Assembly (NCBI RefSeq): GCF_000237325.1
Contig: NC_017543.1
Location: 62,001-126,000 of the forward strand
Length of the DNA: 64,000 nucleotides
DNA from: Paenibacillus polymyxa M1
GTDB taxonomy: Bacteria; Bacillota; Bacilli; Paenibacillales; Paenibacillaceae
Reading direction: 5' to 3'
In this document: positions 37,191-45,285 of the stretch, piece by piece
Layout of the letters: the number at the start of each line of letters is the position of its first letter
How positions within the stretch are numbered: position 1 is the first letter of the stretch
Translations under genes and position numbers: made by a program
Notes under the pieces: generated by a model
What the model was told of the DNA's origin: nothing
Databases searched by the model: none
What the model saw: the letters and a program-made list of their open reading frames with translations, nothing else

Positions 37191-37253
37191 GTGTCTCGAA
37201 AAGCATACCTTTACGGACAGAATGACGAGGTATATGTGCTGCTATATGAATAA
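37191..37253 (+). CDS. 20-residue ORF divergent from the recombinase, perhaps truncated
   Basis: GTG 37191 follows a clear ribosome site (GGGGGG) and opens a frame that begins MSRKAYLYGQND and stops after 20 codons. The good start with an abrupt end suggests the first codons of a gene lost by rearrangement. The 37322-37363 hairpin follows about 70 bases further on. Confidence 0.35.
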   Translation: MSRKAYLYGQNDEVYVLLYE

Positions 37254-37279
37254 AAAAGGGCATTCGTAGGGATGCTCTT
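37251..37279 (-). terminator. Possible terminator (minus strand)
   Basis: Stem AGGGCAT/ATGCTCT with one mismatch, flanked on the minus-strand 3' side by TTTTTTA. No minus-strand gene ends nearby, so its purpose is unclear. Confidence 0.35.
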
Positions 37280-37321
37280 CCAGGATGTCGAAAAATCATT
37301 TGGCTGCGTCTCTGACCACAG

Positions 37322-37363
37322 GACCAGCGCCGGGAAAATCCAGCGATTTTCCCGGCGCTGGTC
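37322..37363. repeat. Perfect 19-bp hairpin, GC-rich
   Basis: Arms 37322-37340 and 37345-37363 are exact complements around a CAGC loop (gaccagcgccggg... ). No T-run follows on either strand, so it is not a typical intrinsic terminator. It may be a mobile-element end, a recombination target or a transcribed structural element. Confidence 0.75.
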
Positions 37364-37623
37364 GGCTCACATGAGCAACCAAAATCTATACTTCATTTCA
37401 AGAACATATTAATATTATTTATGAATAAAGTTAATCTTATGTCTTTTAAATCACAAACAGCAATACGCCCAAATTAAATCCAATGTCAAAACTAATAGAT
37501 TCCCCATATAATAACATCTACTTTGCGGGTGGTGTCACATACGCATACGCTCCCCAACTATGTAAATTCATACCATTCTCTTGAATTAGTTGCTATTATT
37601 AGAGGTGAAAAGGAGTGAAATCA
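37364..37623. other. Upstream region of the AbrB-type regulator
   Basis: About 260 AT-rich bases with no gene. It should contain the promoter of the plus-strand regulator. Two ribosome sites sit at its end: GAGGTG (37602-37607) fits GTG 37615 and AGGAG (37611-37615) fits TTG 37624. Confidence 0.4.
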
Positions 37624-38082
37624 TTGAAAAGTACAGGTATGACACGTCCCTTAGATGCGCTAGGTCGTATTGTCATTCCCAAAGAAATGCGGAGAGTGCT
37701 AGATTACGAGATAGGCGATCCCATTGAATTCTTCCTTGATGAAGAGGCGGGTATTCTTTGCCTTCGGAAGTATATTGGAGTTGCTTGCATGCTGTGCGGA
37801 TCATTGGAGGGCTTAACTTACTTTAGAGACTCATTTATGTGTGTAAACTGCATTTGTGAGCTGAAGAGTCATCCAGGTTCCAGTAAATTACCTTCTCCCT
37901 ATCCAGCAGCTGCAGATGATGTTTATCCGAAAACTAAAAAAAGAATGTATCAATCCGCACCGCAAATGCTTGATAAGCTTAGAAGGCTTATTGAATCAGA
38001 TCCAAACGCCTCCCAAAAAGAATATGCTAAACAACTTGGTATATCGCAAGGGCGTGTTTCGCAACTTAAAAAATTACTGTAG
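37624..38082 (+). CDS. AbrB-family regulator with zinc-knuckle and C-terminal HTH
   Basis: A 152-residue DNA-binding protein. Residues 1-50 form an AbrB/SpoVT swapped-hairpin domain (KSTGMTRPLDALGRIVIPKE, LDYEIGDPIEFF). A CxxC (C55, C58) and a second CxxC (C73, C76) form a likely zinc knuckle, and residues 115-152 form a helix-turn-helix (KEYAKQLGISQGRVSQLKK). TTG 37624 is preferred because family members begin with the KSTG segment and AGGAG precedes it by eight bases; the alternative is GTG 37615. AbrB-type proteins repress transition-state and secondary-metabolism genes. Its targets here are unknown, and no operon partner is visible. Confidence 0.85.
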   Translation: MKSTGMTRPLDALGRIVIPKEMRRVLDYEIGDPIEFFLDEEAGILCLRKYIGVACMLCGSLEGLTYFRDSFMCVNCICELKSHPGSSKLPSPYPAAADDVYPKTKKRMYQSAPQMLDKLRRLIESDPNASQKEYAKQLGISQGRVSQLKKLL

Positions 38083-38098
38083 ACAGTAGAATTGAAAA

Positions 38099-38122
38099 AG
38101 GCTCCCTATTTTAAGGAGCCTT
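38099..38122. terminator. Bidirectional terminator after the AbrB-type gene
   Basis: Perfect stem AAGGCTCC/GGAGCCTT with an eight-base loop. Its T-run is stronger on the minus strand (CCTTTTTC) than on the plus strand. Confidence 0.7.
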
Positions 38123-38249
38123 CAGATTTTATAGGAGTTACTTTCAAGCCAGCGTGATAACTGCTGCTCGTCGATCTGTTTATTGGCCACTGGATGGCCA
38201 TATTAAACGATCGATGAGGTTCAGCTCCATGCCATTTATATTTAAATTA

Positions 38250-39125
38250 CTATTTTCGTTCATTCTTCGTTTGTATTGTTCTTCCGGCAGTAAATATATA
38301 CTGCAAAGGATCATCATTTATTTTGAGATACGATAGACTTTGAGACACGCTGCCTTCCGGATTAACTTTTGGACGTTTTCGATCCGGGATATCTATAGAC
38401 GCGAAGTCTGCATCCATATCCAACGTTTGATTAAATAAGCAAATGATGTGCAAATCTTCTTTCCCTTCTCTAATCGTAGAGCCTGTCCGATTTAATCCAC
38501 TCACCGTAATACTCCCTCTGGTTTCGCCTGCTGAGTTTTTCTCTTCCACAAGCTTGAAATTTTGAATATCCAGTGCAGAAGGATTGTCAAGAATGAATCT
38601 TCCTTGGTCCGCTTCTATTACTTTTTGAAAAATCTTGCTTTGGTCAAAAGACGGATTTTTTAAAATCACTTTGTTGTTCCTGTACTCAAACGGGATATTC
38701 ATACTTCTCAGCAATACTCCAAGCGGAATGACAAAGGCATCCTGAATCACTTCGGGCTGAGTGTCCATCTGTGCTGGAGTATTGTTCAGTTTATATGTTT
38801 TTGCTCCCTTTTGAAACACAATTTCATTTGAACTCCACCTGATTTTTGCTTCCTGAAGTTTACCGTTAAAATCAACTTTTGCGCCAAGAAGCTCGGCAAC
38901 GGAACGAAGCGAAACCATGAGACGTTTTTCTTCATTAACGTAGGGACCAATCGGTGTGCAGTACAAAACATCATAATCATTCACTTTGAGCAAAGAGGTT
39001 CCATTGACATGAATAGAGTGATTAATCGGTGCTGCATTAGCGTTATAAGAAGAGGTTCCAAATATAGCACTCACAAGAACTGCAAGAGATAATACAGCCG
39101 TTCTATAAAAATATTTTCGTTTCAT
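38250..39125 (-). CDS. Secreted protein with copper-amine-oxidase-like N-terminal (stalk) domain
   Basis: A 291-residue protein with a signal peptide (about 1-31, cleavage near ANAAP). Two beta-rich repeats follow of the type found at the N-terminus of copper amine oxidases (VNEEKRLMVSLRSVAELLGAK, FVIPLGVLLRSMNIPFEYRNN). These are common in Paenibacillus cell-surface proteins and are thought to mediate wall or protein contacts; no amine-oxidase active site is present. The ATG follows GGAGGG. It is the last of three minus-strand secreted-protein genes that may share a promoter near 40.65 kb. Confidence 0.8.
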   Translation of the reverse strand: MKRKYFYRTAVLSLAVLVSAIFGTSSYNANAAPINHSIHVNGTSLLKVNDYDVLYCTPIGPYVNEEKRLMVSLRSVAELLGAKVDFNGKLQEAKIRWSSNEIVFQKGAKTYKLNNTPAQMDTQPEVIQDAFVIPLGVLLRSMNIPFEYRNNKVILKNPSFDQSKIFQKVIEADQGRFILDNPSALDIQNFKLVEEKNSAGETRGSITVSGLNRTGSTIREGKEDLHIICLFNQTLDMDADFASIDIPDRKRPKVNPEGSVSQSLSYLKINDDPLQYIFTAGRTIQTKNERK

Positions 39126-39178
39126 TTTTTTACCCTCCGTTTATATAACGAAGCAAGGTCTTTTTTTGTTGCAAACAT

Positions 39179-39718
39179 TTACGGAACTCTAATATTTATA
39201 GTTTCTTCACCAGGATTAATAAATGAAGCTGTAACTTGCGAAATCGGTACATTGCAGTATCCTGCAGTTTGTGACGATGTAGTCCACGGAGTATTATTTG
39301 TTGAGCTTGTGACATTATATGAATTGTACCAGTGAACTCCGTTAATAAACGATCCAGAATGTGGAGAACCTGTAGACGCTATAGTTGTCGATCGTTTAAT
39401 AGATTGATTATAGCCACTAGTATTCCAACCCTTAACATCTCTTACCACAGTGCAATCTTTTTGAGAACTACCTACAATGGAACCCGCTGCATATAAAGCG
39501 ACTTTATCAGACGTTGGAACATAAAATTTCAAAAATACATTTTGGCCCGATTCAAAGACTAGACCTCGTGAATAGCCATTCTGTCTTATGAACATTGCCC
39601 AGTTATCGTTTGTAGGCTGATGGAAAAAACCCGCATCAACCTCATTTGCTGCAATTCCACCTGCATAAATGTGGGCTGTATCACCATTTCCTCCAGGTTT
39701 ATTCTCATCTAAACCGAT
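39179..39718 (-). pseudogene. Secreted-type protein lacking a start codon
   Basis: The frame is open from 39718 and coding-like (GLDENKPGGNGDTAHIYAGG, then NDNWAMFIRQNG), but there is no start codon or ribosome site before an in-frame TGA at 39719-39721. Translation could only begin at an internal ATG (39595), with no ribosome site seen. The remaining 180 residues are rich in G, S, T and N, as in extracellular domains. It starts ten bases after the stop of the 39729-40628 gene, so it probably lost its signal peptide, or was once the C-terminal part of that protein. Family not recognised. Confidence 0.6.
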
Positions 39719-39728
39719 TCAGTATTAG

Positions 39729-40628
39729 CTAGTGTTTTCTCGTCTCATTAGGAATAGATTGGATAACATCTATATAGGATTTCGCCTTTGCAGTAATCTC
39801 CTTTTGTTGACCTTTATCATCGTTGTATACAGCTTTGATATTCCCATTCTCATCATTAAACATCATAATATCAGTTACCCATTCAACATAATTATAACTT
39901 GGTCTTTGGCCAGCACTAGATACAATATCATCCAGACCATTTCCTGATGTAAATTGCCAAACTGCCTTAGCAACTCCATCCTTAATTTCAACTACCGTAT
40001 TACCAGCTGACCAATCATTGCTAAAATACATGTATCTGGATGAATCCCCTCTTGGGAAAACGTAAGTATATTCTTTGTTAGCCCCCGGCTTTTCTAAAGA
40101 AGAAAGCGATTTGAAAGAAAATTGAACCGGCAGCGATATAGCAACCTGACGAGCGGTTTGTAAATCTTCTGCCTGTAAGCTCTCTTGGTCTACCTTATAA
40201 TTACTATCTTGAATGAATAATATGGACCGAATCTTCTCATAGTTTGCCTTGTAGCCAAAGTTCTCCGACACAAAACGAAAAGGTACCAGTATCCTTCCTT
40301 GAGTCATTTGGACAGGAACGTATACCTGAACTGCTTGGTTATTTTTAAATGCTTCTTTTTTGTTGGCCGTCAGCTTAATTTGATCTTTGCCTTTTGTGAT
40401 GAGAGCAGATTGACTTTTACTATCCCATTGATAGGTTACCCCAAGTGAAGCAAGCGTGCGTATAGGGAACAAAACACGCCCGTCCTTAATAATAGGTGAA
40501 ACATCAGTTGCTATAAACTTTCCATTCACATTCACCGCATTAACGGATATCGGATTGGCAGCATCAGCAATGGCCCAAGATTGAAACGTAAGTACGAAGA
40601 AAAACACAAACACAATAACCTTTTTCAA
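39729..40628 (-). CDS. Secreted protein with copper-amine-oxidase-like stalk domain
   Basis: A 299-residue protein starting at TTG 40628 after GGAGGAAA, with a signal peptide ending near AIADAAN. Residues about 25-145 contain the stalk-domain pattern (VSPIIKDGRVLFPIRTLASLG, MTQGRILVPFRFVSENFGY). The C-terminal half is a separate alpha/beta domain with no recognised function (YVEWVTDIMMFNDENG). It is paralogous in its N-terminal half to the 38250-39125 product. The possible promoter lies in the 40629-40746 gap shared with the divergent plus-strand gene. Confidence 0.8.
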   Translation of the reverse strand: MKKVIVFVFFFVLTFQSWAIADAANPISVNAVNVNGKFIATDVSPIIKDGRVLFPIRTLASLGVTYQWDSKSQSALITKGKDQIKLTANKKEAFKNNQAVQVYVPVQMTQGRILVPFRFVSENFGYKANYEKIRSILFIQDSNYKVDQESLQAEDLQTARQVAISLPVQFSFKSLSSLEKPGANKEYTYVFPRGDSSRYMYFSNDWSAGNTVVEIKDGVAKAVWQFTSGNGLDDIVSSAGQRPSYNYVEWVTDIMMFNDENGNIKAVYNDDKGQQKEITAKAKSYIDVIQSIPNETRKH

Positions 40629-40746
40629 GATAAATTTCCTCCTTTTTCAATGAGCACCCTCATATATGACGAATGAATTATCCGAAAAGTTTCTATTATA
40701 TTGTATAATAATTGTATAACTGTAAATTCAGTGAGGGGAAAGAACG

Positions 40747-41109
40747 ATGCTAAAAAATCCTTATTATTTAACTATTGTTCTTTTGGTATGGCTCATAGCT
40801 AGTCTAGATTTGCGAATTTCATATAGTTATCCGAATGCTCTTTATAACTGGTTATTAGCATTATTAATAATCCGTTTAATTGTACGTGCTATTCATGCAA
40901 CATATCAGAAAAATGGGATGACCAATAGGATAACTGATTGGGTTGTAGAATTATTTATGCTTCTCATTTCATCCGGAGTTATCATATCCATATTTTCAAC
41001 TAAGGACTTTTCAGGGTCAGATCAATTAATCTTTCTGCTTGCGGAGCTAAATTTACTTATTGGTGTGTGCGTAAATATTTTTGAAATCAGAAAAAAAGGA
41101 CAGAATTAG
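40747..41109 (+). CDS. Small membrane protein, three predicted helices
   Basis: A 120-residue protein with hydrophobic segments at about 6-22, 30-48 and 65-105 separated by short charged loops. GAGGGG lies upstream of the ATG, and TATAAT-like boxes are in the preceding AT-rich gap. No family recognised; it sits just before a second small membrane protein. Confidence 0.7.
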   Translation: MLKNPYYLTIVLLVWLIASLDLRISYSYPNALYNWLLALLIIRLIVRAIHATYQKNGMTNRITDWVVELFMLLISSGVIISIFSTKDFSGSDQLIFLLAELNLLIGVCVNIFEIRKKGQN

Positions 41110-41187
41110 ATAATATGTTTATTGATGCATAACAGTAATAATTTGTATTCGTGAAGTATAGTTGAATTGAAAAAGAAGGTGATACCA

Positions 41188-41523
41188 ATGACGACTTTTG
41201 CTCTTGTATTATTTATTGCAGCTGTGATTCAATTTATTCTGGATAAAATTATCAGCAAAACAGATGAGAAGATATCAGACACGGATGGTTTTATCCCTTA
41301 CAGGTGGTTCGTTGTGATTGGGGGTATTGGTATATTTTTATCACTTTTTTTTGTTAATGAACCCCCTTATAAATATGTTTGGATTGGCGTATTACTTATT
41401 ATAGTGTTCGGTGTTCGATCTATCTTTCAATGGAAATATATTCGCAGTTCACAAAAGCATATTATTTCACTATTGATGATGGCCATATCTGTAGTTGGTA
41501 CAATTGTTTACGTTTTAATTTAA
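41188..41523 (+). CDS. Small membrane protein resembling the DUF4181 family
   Basis: A 111-residue protein with about four membrane helices. The pattern of an N-terminal helix, an ISDTDGFIPYRW loop and later helices ending in FQWKYIRSSQKHIISL resembles DUF4181 proteins of Bacillales, from memory and not checked. ATG 41188 is preferred over TTG 41167 because AAGGTGA precedes it. Function unknown. A strong terminator follows directly. Confidence 0.7.
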   Translation: MTTFALVLFIAAVIQFILDKIISKTDEKISDTDGFIPYRWFVVIGGIGIFLSLFFVNEPPYKYVWIGVLLIIVFGVRSIFQWKYIRSSQKHIISLLMMAISVVGTIVYVLI

Positions 41524-41524
41524 C

Positions 41525-41554
41525 AAAAAACCGCATACTTAGTGCGGTTTTTTT
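41525..41554 (+). terminator. Intrinsic terminator
   Basis: Stem AAACCGCA/TGCGGTTT followed by TTTTTT on the plus strand, directly after the stop codon of the small membrane protein gene. Confidence 0.85.
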
Positions 41555-41573
41555 GTTGTACTACTATTGATGA

Positions 41574-41765
41574 TTAAGAAGAGTAAATCCAAGTTCCATC
41601 GAGTCGTGGCATGCGGTCAATAGGACCAGCTTGAGTGATGTAACGTGTTATACCTTCAGCGTTGGAGTACTCTACAAAAGCAGCAATGAGTCCAGTGTCT
41701 ACGCCGTCAACGTTATCCCCTGTCATCCAACATTTACATAGCCTTTATCACCATTAACGCTTGTA
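41574..41765 (-). pseudogene. C-terminal remnant of a protein gene
   Basis: The minus strand encodes a coding-like tail (GDNVDGVDTGLIAAFVEY ... RMPRLDGTWIYSS) from ATG 41726 to the TAA at 41574. Just upstream, SVNGDKGYVNVG appears in another frame before a TGA, so at least one frameshift separates the pieces and no start region remains. The family is not recognised. Confidence 0.5.
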
Positions 41766-41853
41766 GATTTTTATATTATTGTTATCTCATATATCCTTGA
41801 CCTCCTTTGAATGTGTAAGAAGAACATGTCCTAATGGTAGAAGAGCCAATTAT

Positions 41854-41892
41854 AAGCCAGTGAACTACAGGTAAGTAGCTTCACCGGCTTTT
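41854..41892. terminator. Hairpin of the same family as 30590-30628
   Basis: Outer arms AAGCCaGTGAA/TTCACcGGCTT and an inner CTAC/GTAG stem, then TTTTC on the plus strand. The arm sequences match those of the hairpin at 30590-30628 closely. Confidence 0.55.
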
Positions 41893-41912
41893 CTACTCCT
41901 CGTAGATCCCAA

Positions 41913-42100
41913 TTATCCCCTGTACACTTGGTTGAGAAATTCATCATCTTGTTCAAAGGCATCTACGCTCGATCGGCCAATTCTTGCTTCATTGTTAGTT
42001 TCATGGTTTTCAAGCTCATAGCCCTGAGCTAAAACCAAGCAATAGTGATAGACTACCTTTTTGAGGTAGAGGTCGACTGTCTTTTACTTAAATATCTCAT
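41913..42100 (-). pseudogene. Short gene remnant next to the ubiquitin-like operon
   Basis: From 42083 to the stop at 41913 an open frame of 56 codons reads like a real protein tail (VDLYLKKVVYHYCLVLAQGY ... DAFEQDDEFLNQVYRG) but has no start codon. A plausible start, ATG 42100 (MRYLSKR), lies in another frame, so one indel would rebuild a small gene of about 60 residues. No ribosome site is visible. Family not recognised. Confidence 0.4.
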
Positions 42101-42128
42101 CGTGAGTTTTTCTCGTTTAGCTCATAAA

Positions 42129-42186
42129 AAATCCCTCTATAAGTAAACAGATTAATCGTCTTTCTTTTTTTCTGTCTATTATAGAG
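42129..42186 (-). terminator. Terminator of the MBL/E2-E1-JAB/TM operon
   Basis: Arms CTCTATAA (42135-42142) and TTATAGAG (42179-42186) with an inner ACAGA/TCTGT pairing. On the minus strand it is followed by GGATTTTTTATG. It lies 12 bases beyond the last gene of the operon. Confidence 0.65.
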
Positions 42187-42197
42187 AGATCATAACA

Positions 42198-42875
42198 TTA
42201 CGATGTGCTTTCTTTTTTTAGCGTTTGCTGTTTGTACCAAGCCAGAAACGCATCAAATGGAATCGAATCCGAGAAGCTTTTAAATTTACTATAGCTTTGT
42301 CGGAAGAGAAAAATTAGACAAAAATCAAAAACAATAAAAGCAACATGCGGCGTAATAAACACGCTTTGCAAAATCAGGATTTTCGCTAAATAGTAAAACA
42401 AGAAAGCAAAAGCGAGCATCAAAGTCGTACGCATCATATTCGCTATAGCTAAGAACATGTCCCGCTTCGCCATACGATCGTGAACAATGCTATAAATCAT
42501 ACCGAAATTCTCGCTGCTCGTTATGTCCATATCATAGCCGTATACGTTTTTGAAGGCTTCTTTAACAGCCTCGGCTTTTTTTTGACTCATAATGACTGTA
42601 GTCGTACGACTTTGAAAAGCGATTTGGCCGCCTCCTACTTGCTTCTCACTTATAAAAAACCATTTGATCCACTTTACACGCTCGAGCATTCCTGATAACG
42701 TAGTCAGCAATTGCCCGCCAATATAGGCAACCACTACTATAACAGCAATAGTTCCCACTTGACCAGCGTCTTGCCAAACCGCAACTTCCGGATGTTGGCT
42801 TTGAATGAAAGAGATCAGCACGATTCCCGGAAAAAGAACCGCGATGAAATCATAGATCTGAAGAGGAATGTTCAT
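42198..42875 (-). CDS. Four-helix membrane protein of the ubiquitin-like operon
   Basis: A 225-residue protein with two N-terminal helices (about 9-27 and 41-63), a soluble segment of some 70 residues, two further helices (about 145-190) and a short basic C-terminus. It begins within the stop of the E2-E1-JAB gene (ATGA overlap), with AAAAGGAG as ribosome site, so its production is coupled to that protein. It has no recognised enzyme motif. By analogy with membrane effectors in anti-phage operons it may be an effector or a membrane anchor, but this is inference. Its soluble loop could also be a conjugation target. Confidence 0.85.
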   Translation of the reverse strand: MNIPLQIYDFIAVLFPGIVLISFIQSQHPEVAVWQDAGQVGTIAVIVVVAYIGGQLLTTLSGMLERVKWIKWFFISEKQVGGGQIAFQSRTTTVIMSQKKAEAVKEAFKNVYGYDMDITSSENFGMIYSIVHDRMAKRDMFLAIANMMRTTLMLAFAFLFYYLAKILILQSVFITPHVAFIVFDFCLIFLFRQSYSKFKSFSDSIPFDAFLAWYKQQTLKKESTS

Positions 42876-45283
42876 GTTCGCTCCTTTTCAACTGCAGCTT
42901 GAGATAAGGGATCAAGCGACGGATTTGTCTCTGCGTACGACCCGGGAACGATCACAGCCGCAAAACGTTTGTAGCTGCCATCCTTTTGATGAATGGTCAC
43001 GCCCAGCTCTTTGTTTTCAGAGATAATAATCGATACTGCTTCTTCAACTGCATAATGACGTTGATTCGCGATATCTTTGAGACTTTTAATATCTGTTTGA
43101 CTCGGCTCGTAAGCGGCACTAGGATGGGAATGCCATTCACCTGCGTATCGGATCTTTCGACCGGTCTCCGTCTCTATCTGATCCAAATATGCCTGACAGT
43201 ACTGATTATCTCGAACAAAGAGATCCGGACACTCTGTCGAATGTGGACCTGAGTCTGAGGCACCCGTGATATACATGATGCCGTGTTTCAGATAACCGAC
43301 CAGGATGCCACCAGTTTCAGCTGGAGCAGCTGTATTCGATTGCGACAAAATGGACTCCGCCACATCGCCATATATACGAACACTGCGGATTTTCGTTCCG
43401 GCGCAAAGGCGGCATAATGAATGCGGCTTAAGCGATCGCTGATGGAGCCGAAAGGGGGAAGCTTGATCATAATCCACCCCCTCAATTTCTTCTGTTGTCC
43501 AAACCCAGTGGTTAGCTTCGCCAGGTGTTTCTTTCTGCAGCTCTTCCAGCACCAGGCGGCTTGTCAGCGAAGAGATCAGCTCGAGATCTGCAGCGCTTGC
43601 CGGACGGATCGGATTATTACACTCATTCGTTATGACCGGAAGGGCCGAATCCTCCGGAATGTCGATGAAATCTGGATGTCCTTCCGCGAAGTAATGTGCT
43701 AGGCACTCCTTACAAGCGTCGGTACCGGGAATGACCCGAAAAATCCGAGCAGCTTTTCCGCCCCTAAGAGCGCGTACATAATACATGGTCGTATTTTCAC
43801 TGATCGCCAGCTCATTCATATACGCTTCGACATTATCGTCCGCTATGCTTGAAATTGCTGTCTGGCAGCCGCTCAAAACTCTCCAAGACTCGTTATCCAG
43901 CAAATAAACGCTGCAAGGCGGCCACTCCCGGGCGAATACAAATGGATTTTGTTCAGCTACCATTCCTCGTAACGCTCTCGTCTTCGGCATTGTGATCCAG
44001 CTTAGGGACGCCTGGTGGCGCACCAAGTTGTGCGCGTGAACCATGTCTTTATCAAAAAGGTTCAAGTAGCCAACACCTGCCTTGCTGAATTGAAGAACCA
44101 GTGTGGACCCAAGCGCTCCTAGTCCAAAGAACGTAATTTTCTGATCTTTCAAATCCTTACGCGAAACCCGACCACGGTTCCTGATATGGAACTTTTCCTC
44201 GGTCATGTCTTCGGTGAAAATTGCCTCGACATCATACAAATCAATACGATCGCGAAGTTCCTGGACATCCAGCGGGCCGAGATCCAAGAGGGGAGAGGCT
44301 TCACCAGTACGAACAAATCTGAAGAAAGACCATTCCAACTCACCTTTACGACTGGGATACCGAATTCCAATAAAGAAATGAGCGCTTGCCCTTTTCAAAA
44401 GTGGTTCCAGCTCTCGTAGCCACGATTCAGAGACCTTTCCAGCTTCATCTCGGAATAAATCCAAAAAGGTCTGTTTGTCGATCACAAGGTTGGGTTCGGA
44501 ATTGAGTGACCACCATCTCCCTTTAATCAACGTTCCAGCTTGCAGACCTTCCTGGACAATTTTCTTCTCTGAAAACCATTCCTCAGCACTTGTCTGGAGC
44601 GTACTGTCGAGCAAATTTCGGCTTCCAAACGAGTAGCTCGATACTCCATTTTCCGCTTCACCGGCAATGCCTGCTCCATAAAAGAGGGTCCCCGAAAGGG
44701 CGGTCATCTGCTCGAAATAGAAATCACCCTTGATTATCGTCAAATCAAAAAAAGCGTCGCTGATGATAAAATTCAGATCCTTCGCATGCTTGTGAAAATG
44801 CTGAATCAGCTCAAATTCATTGGTATCGAGAGGGAATTCTCCGGTTAATGTTCCCCGACACCATTCCATGACACGGTTGATAATATCGCCGACACTTACC
44901 ACTTCCGCTTGCTCGCTGTGCAGGTCATCCGTTTCTAAAATGCAGAGCATGCCTTCGACATTCTGATGGCGTGTAAAATAAATCTTCTTTTTTCGAATTG
45001 CCAGATGAAAGGCATTGGTAGAGCTTGGCGCACTCGTTACTTGGTCGACTTCCGCTTGCGTTAATGGCTCTTCTAACAAAAAGACGTGCGGCGTTTGATA
45101 TGGGGTCGCGTCTGGATAAAGGATCATGATCGGAAAGAGACCGGAATGACTACCTCTCACCCGAATATTGCCGGACGAAATAAGGCGCTTATTCAGCGCC
45201 CATGCTTTTTCATCGTAATTCGAATTTTGAGAAAGCTCCGATCGTTGGTCTTTAAAGTATGCTTCGTGATCTTTCCACCACAT
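42872..45283 (-). CDS. E2-E1-JAB fusion, ubiquitin-like conjugation and deconjugation enzyme
   Basis: An 803-residue protein combining three activities. Residues about 1-150 form an E2-like domain (YPDATPYQTPHVFLL; candidate active Cys C114 in NVEGMLCILE). About 375-600 is a ThiF/E1 adenylating domain: nucleotide loop GLGALG 387-392, acidic LFDKD 409-413, zinc pairs C524/C527 and C624/C627, and a candidate catalytic Cys C555 in NECNNPIRPASAAD. About 635-790 is a JAB/JAMM isopeptidase with E657, H718-S-H720 and S728-x-x-D731, all metal ligands present. This is the set found as Cap2 (E1-E2) plus Cap3 (JAB) in type II CBASS, here in one chain. The MBL gene ends two bases before it and its end supplies the ribosome site GGGAGGG. 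Confidence 0.93.
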   Translation of the reverse strand: MWWKDHEAYFKDQRSELSQNSNYDEKAWALNKRLISSGNIRVRGSHSGLFPIMILYPDATPYQTPHVFLLEEPLTQAEVDQVTSAPSSTNAFHLAIRKKKIYFTRHQNVEGMLCILETDDLHSEQAEVVSVGDIINRVMEWCRGTLTGEFPLDTNEFELIQHFHKHAKDLNFIISDAFFDLTIIKGDFYFEQMTALSGTLFYGAGIAGEAENGVSSYSFGSRNLLDSTLQTSAEEWFSEKKIVQEGLQAGTLIKGRWWSLNSEPNLVIDKQTFLDLFRDEAGKVSESWLRELEPLLKRASAHFFIGIRYPSRKGELEWSFFRFVRTGEASPLLDLGPLDVQELRDRIDLYDVEAIFTEDMTEEKFHIRNRGRVSRKDLKDQKITFFGLGALGSTLVLQFSKAGVGYLNLFDKDMVHAHNLVRHQASLSWITMPKTRALRGMVAEQNPFVFAREWPPCSVYLLDNESWRVLSGCQTAISSIADDNVEAYMNELAISENTTMYYVRALRGGKAARIFRVIPGTDACKECLAHYFAEGHPDFIDIPEDSALPVITNECNNPIRPASAADLELISSLTSRLVLEELQKETPGEANHWVWTTEEIEGVDYDQASPFRLHQRSLKPHSLCRLCAGTKIRSVRIYGDVAESILSQSNTAAPAETGGILVGYLKHGIMYITGASDSGPHSTECPDLFVRDNQYCQAYLDQIETETGRKIRYAGEWHSHPSAAYEPSQTDIKSLKDIANQRHYAVEEAVSIIISENKELGVTIHQKDGSYKRFAAVIVPGSYAETNPSLDPLSQAAVEKERT

Positions 45284-45285
45284 TC

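Noticed and set aside
38122-38190. Short minus-strand frame (NKQIDEQQLSRWLE)
   Set aside because: Coding-like but only about 22 residues, overlapping a terminator, with an upstream stop; at most a gene remnant.
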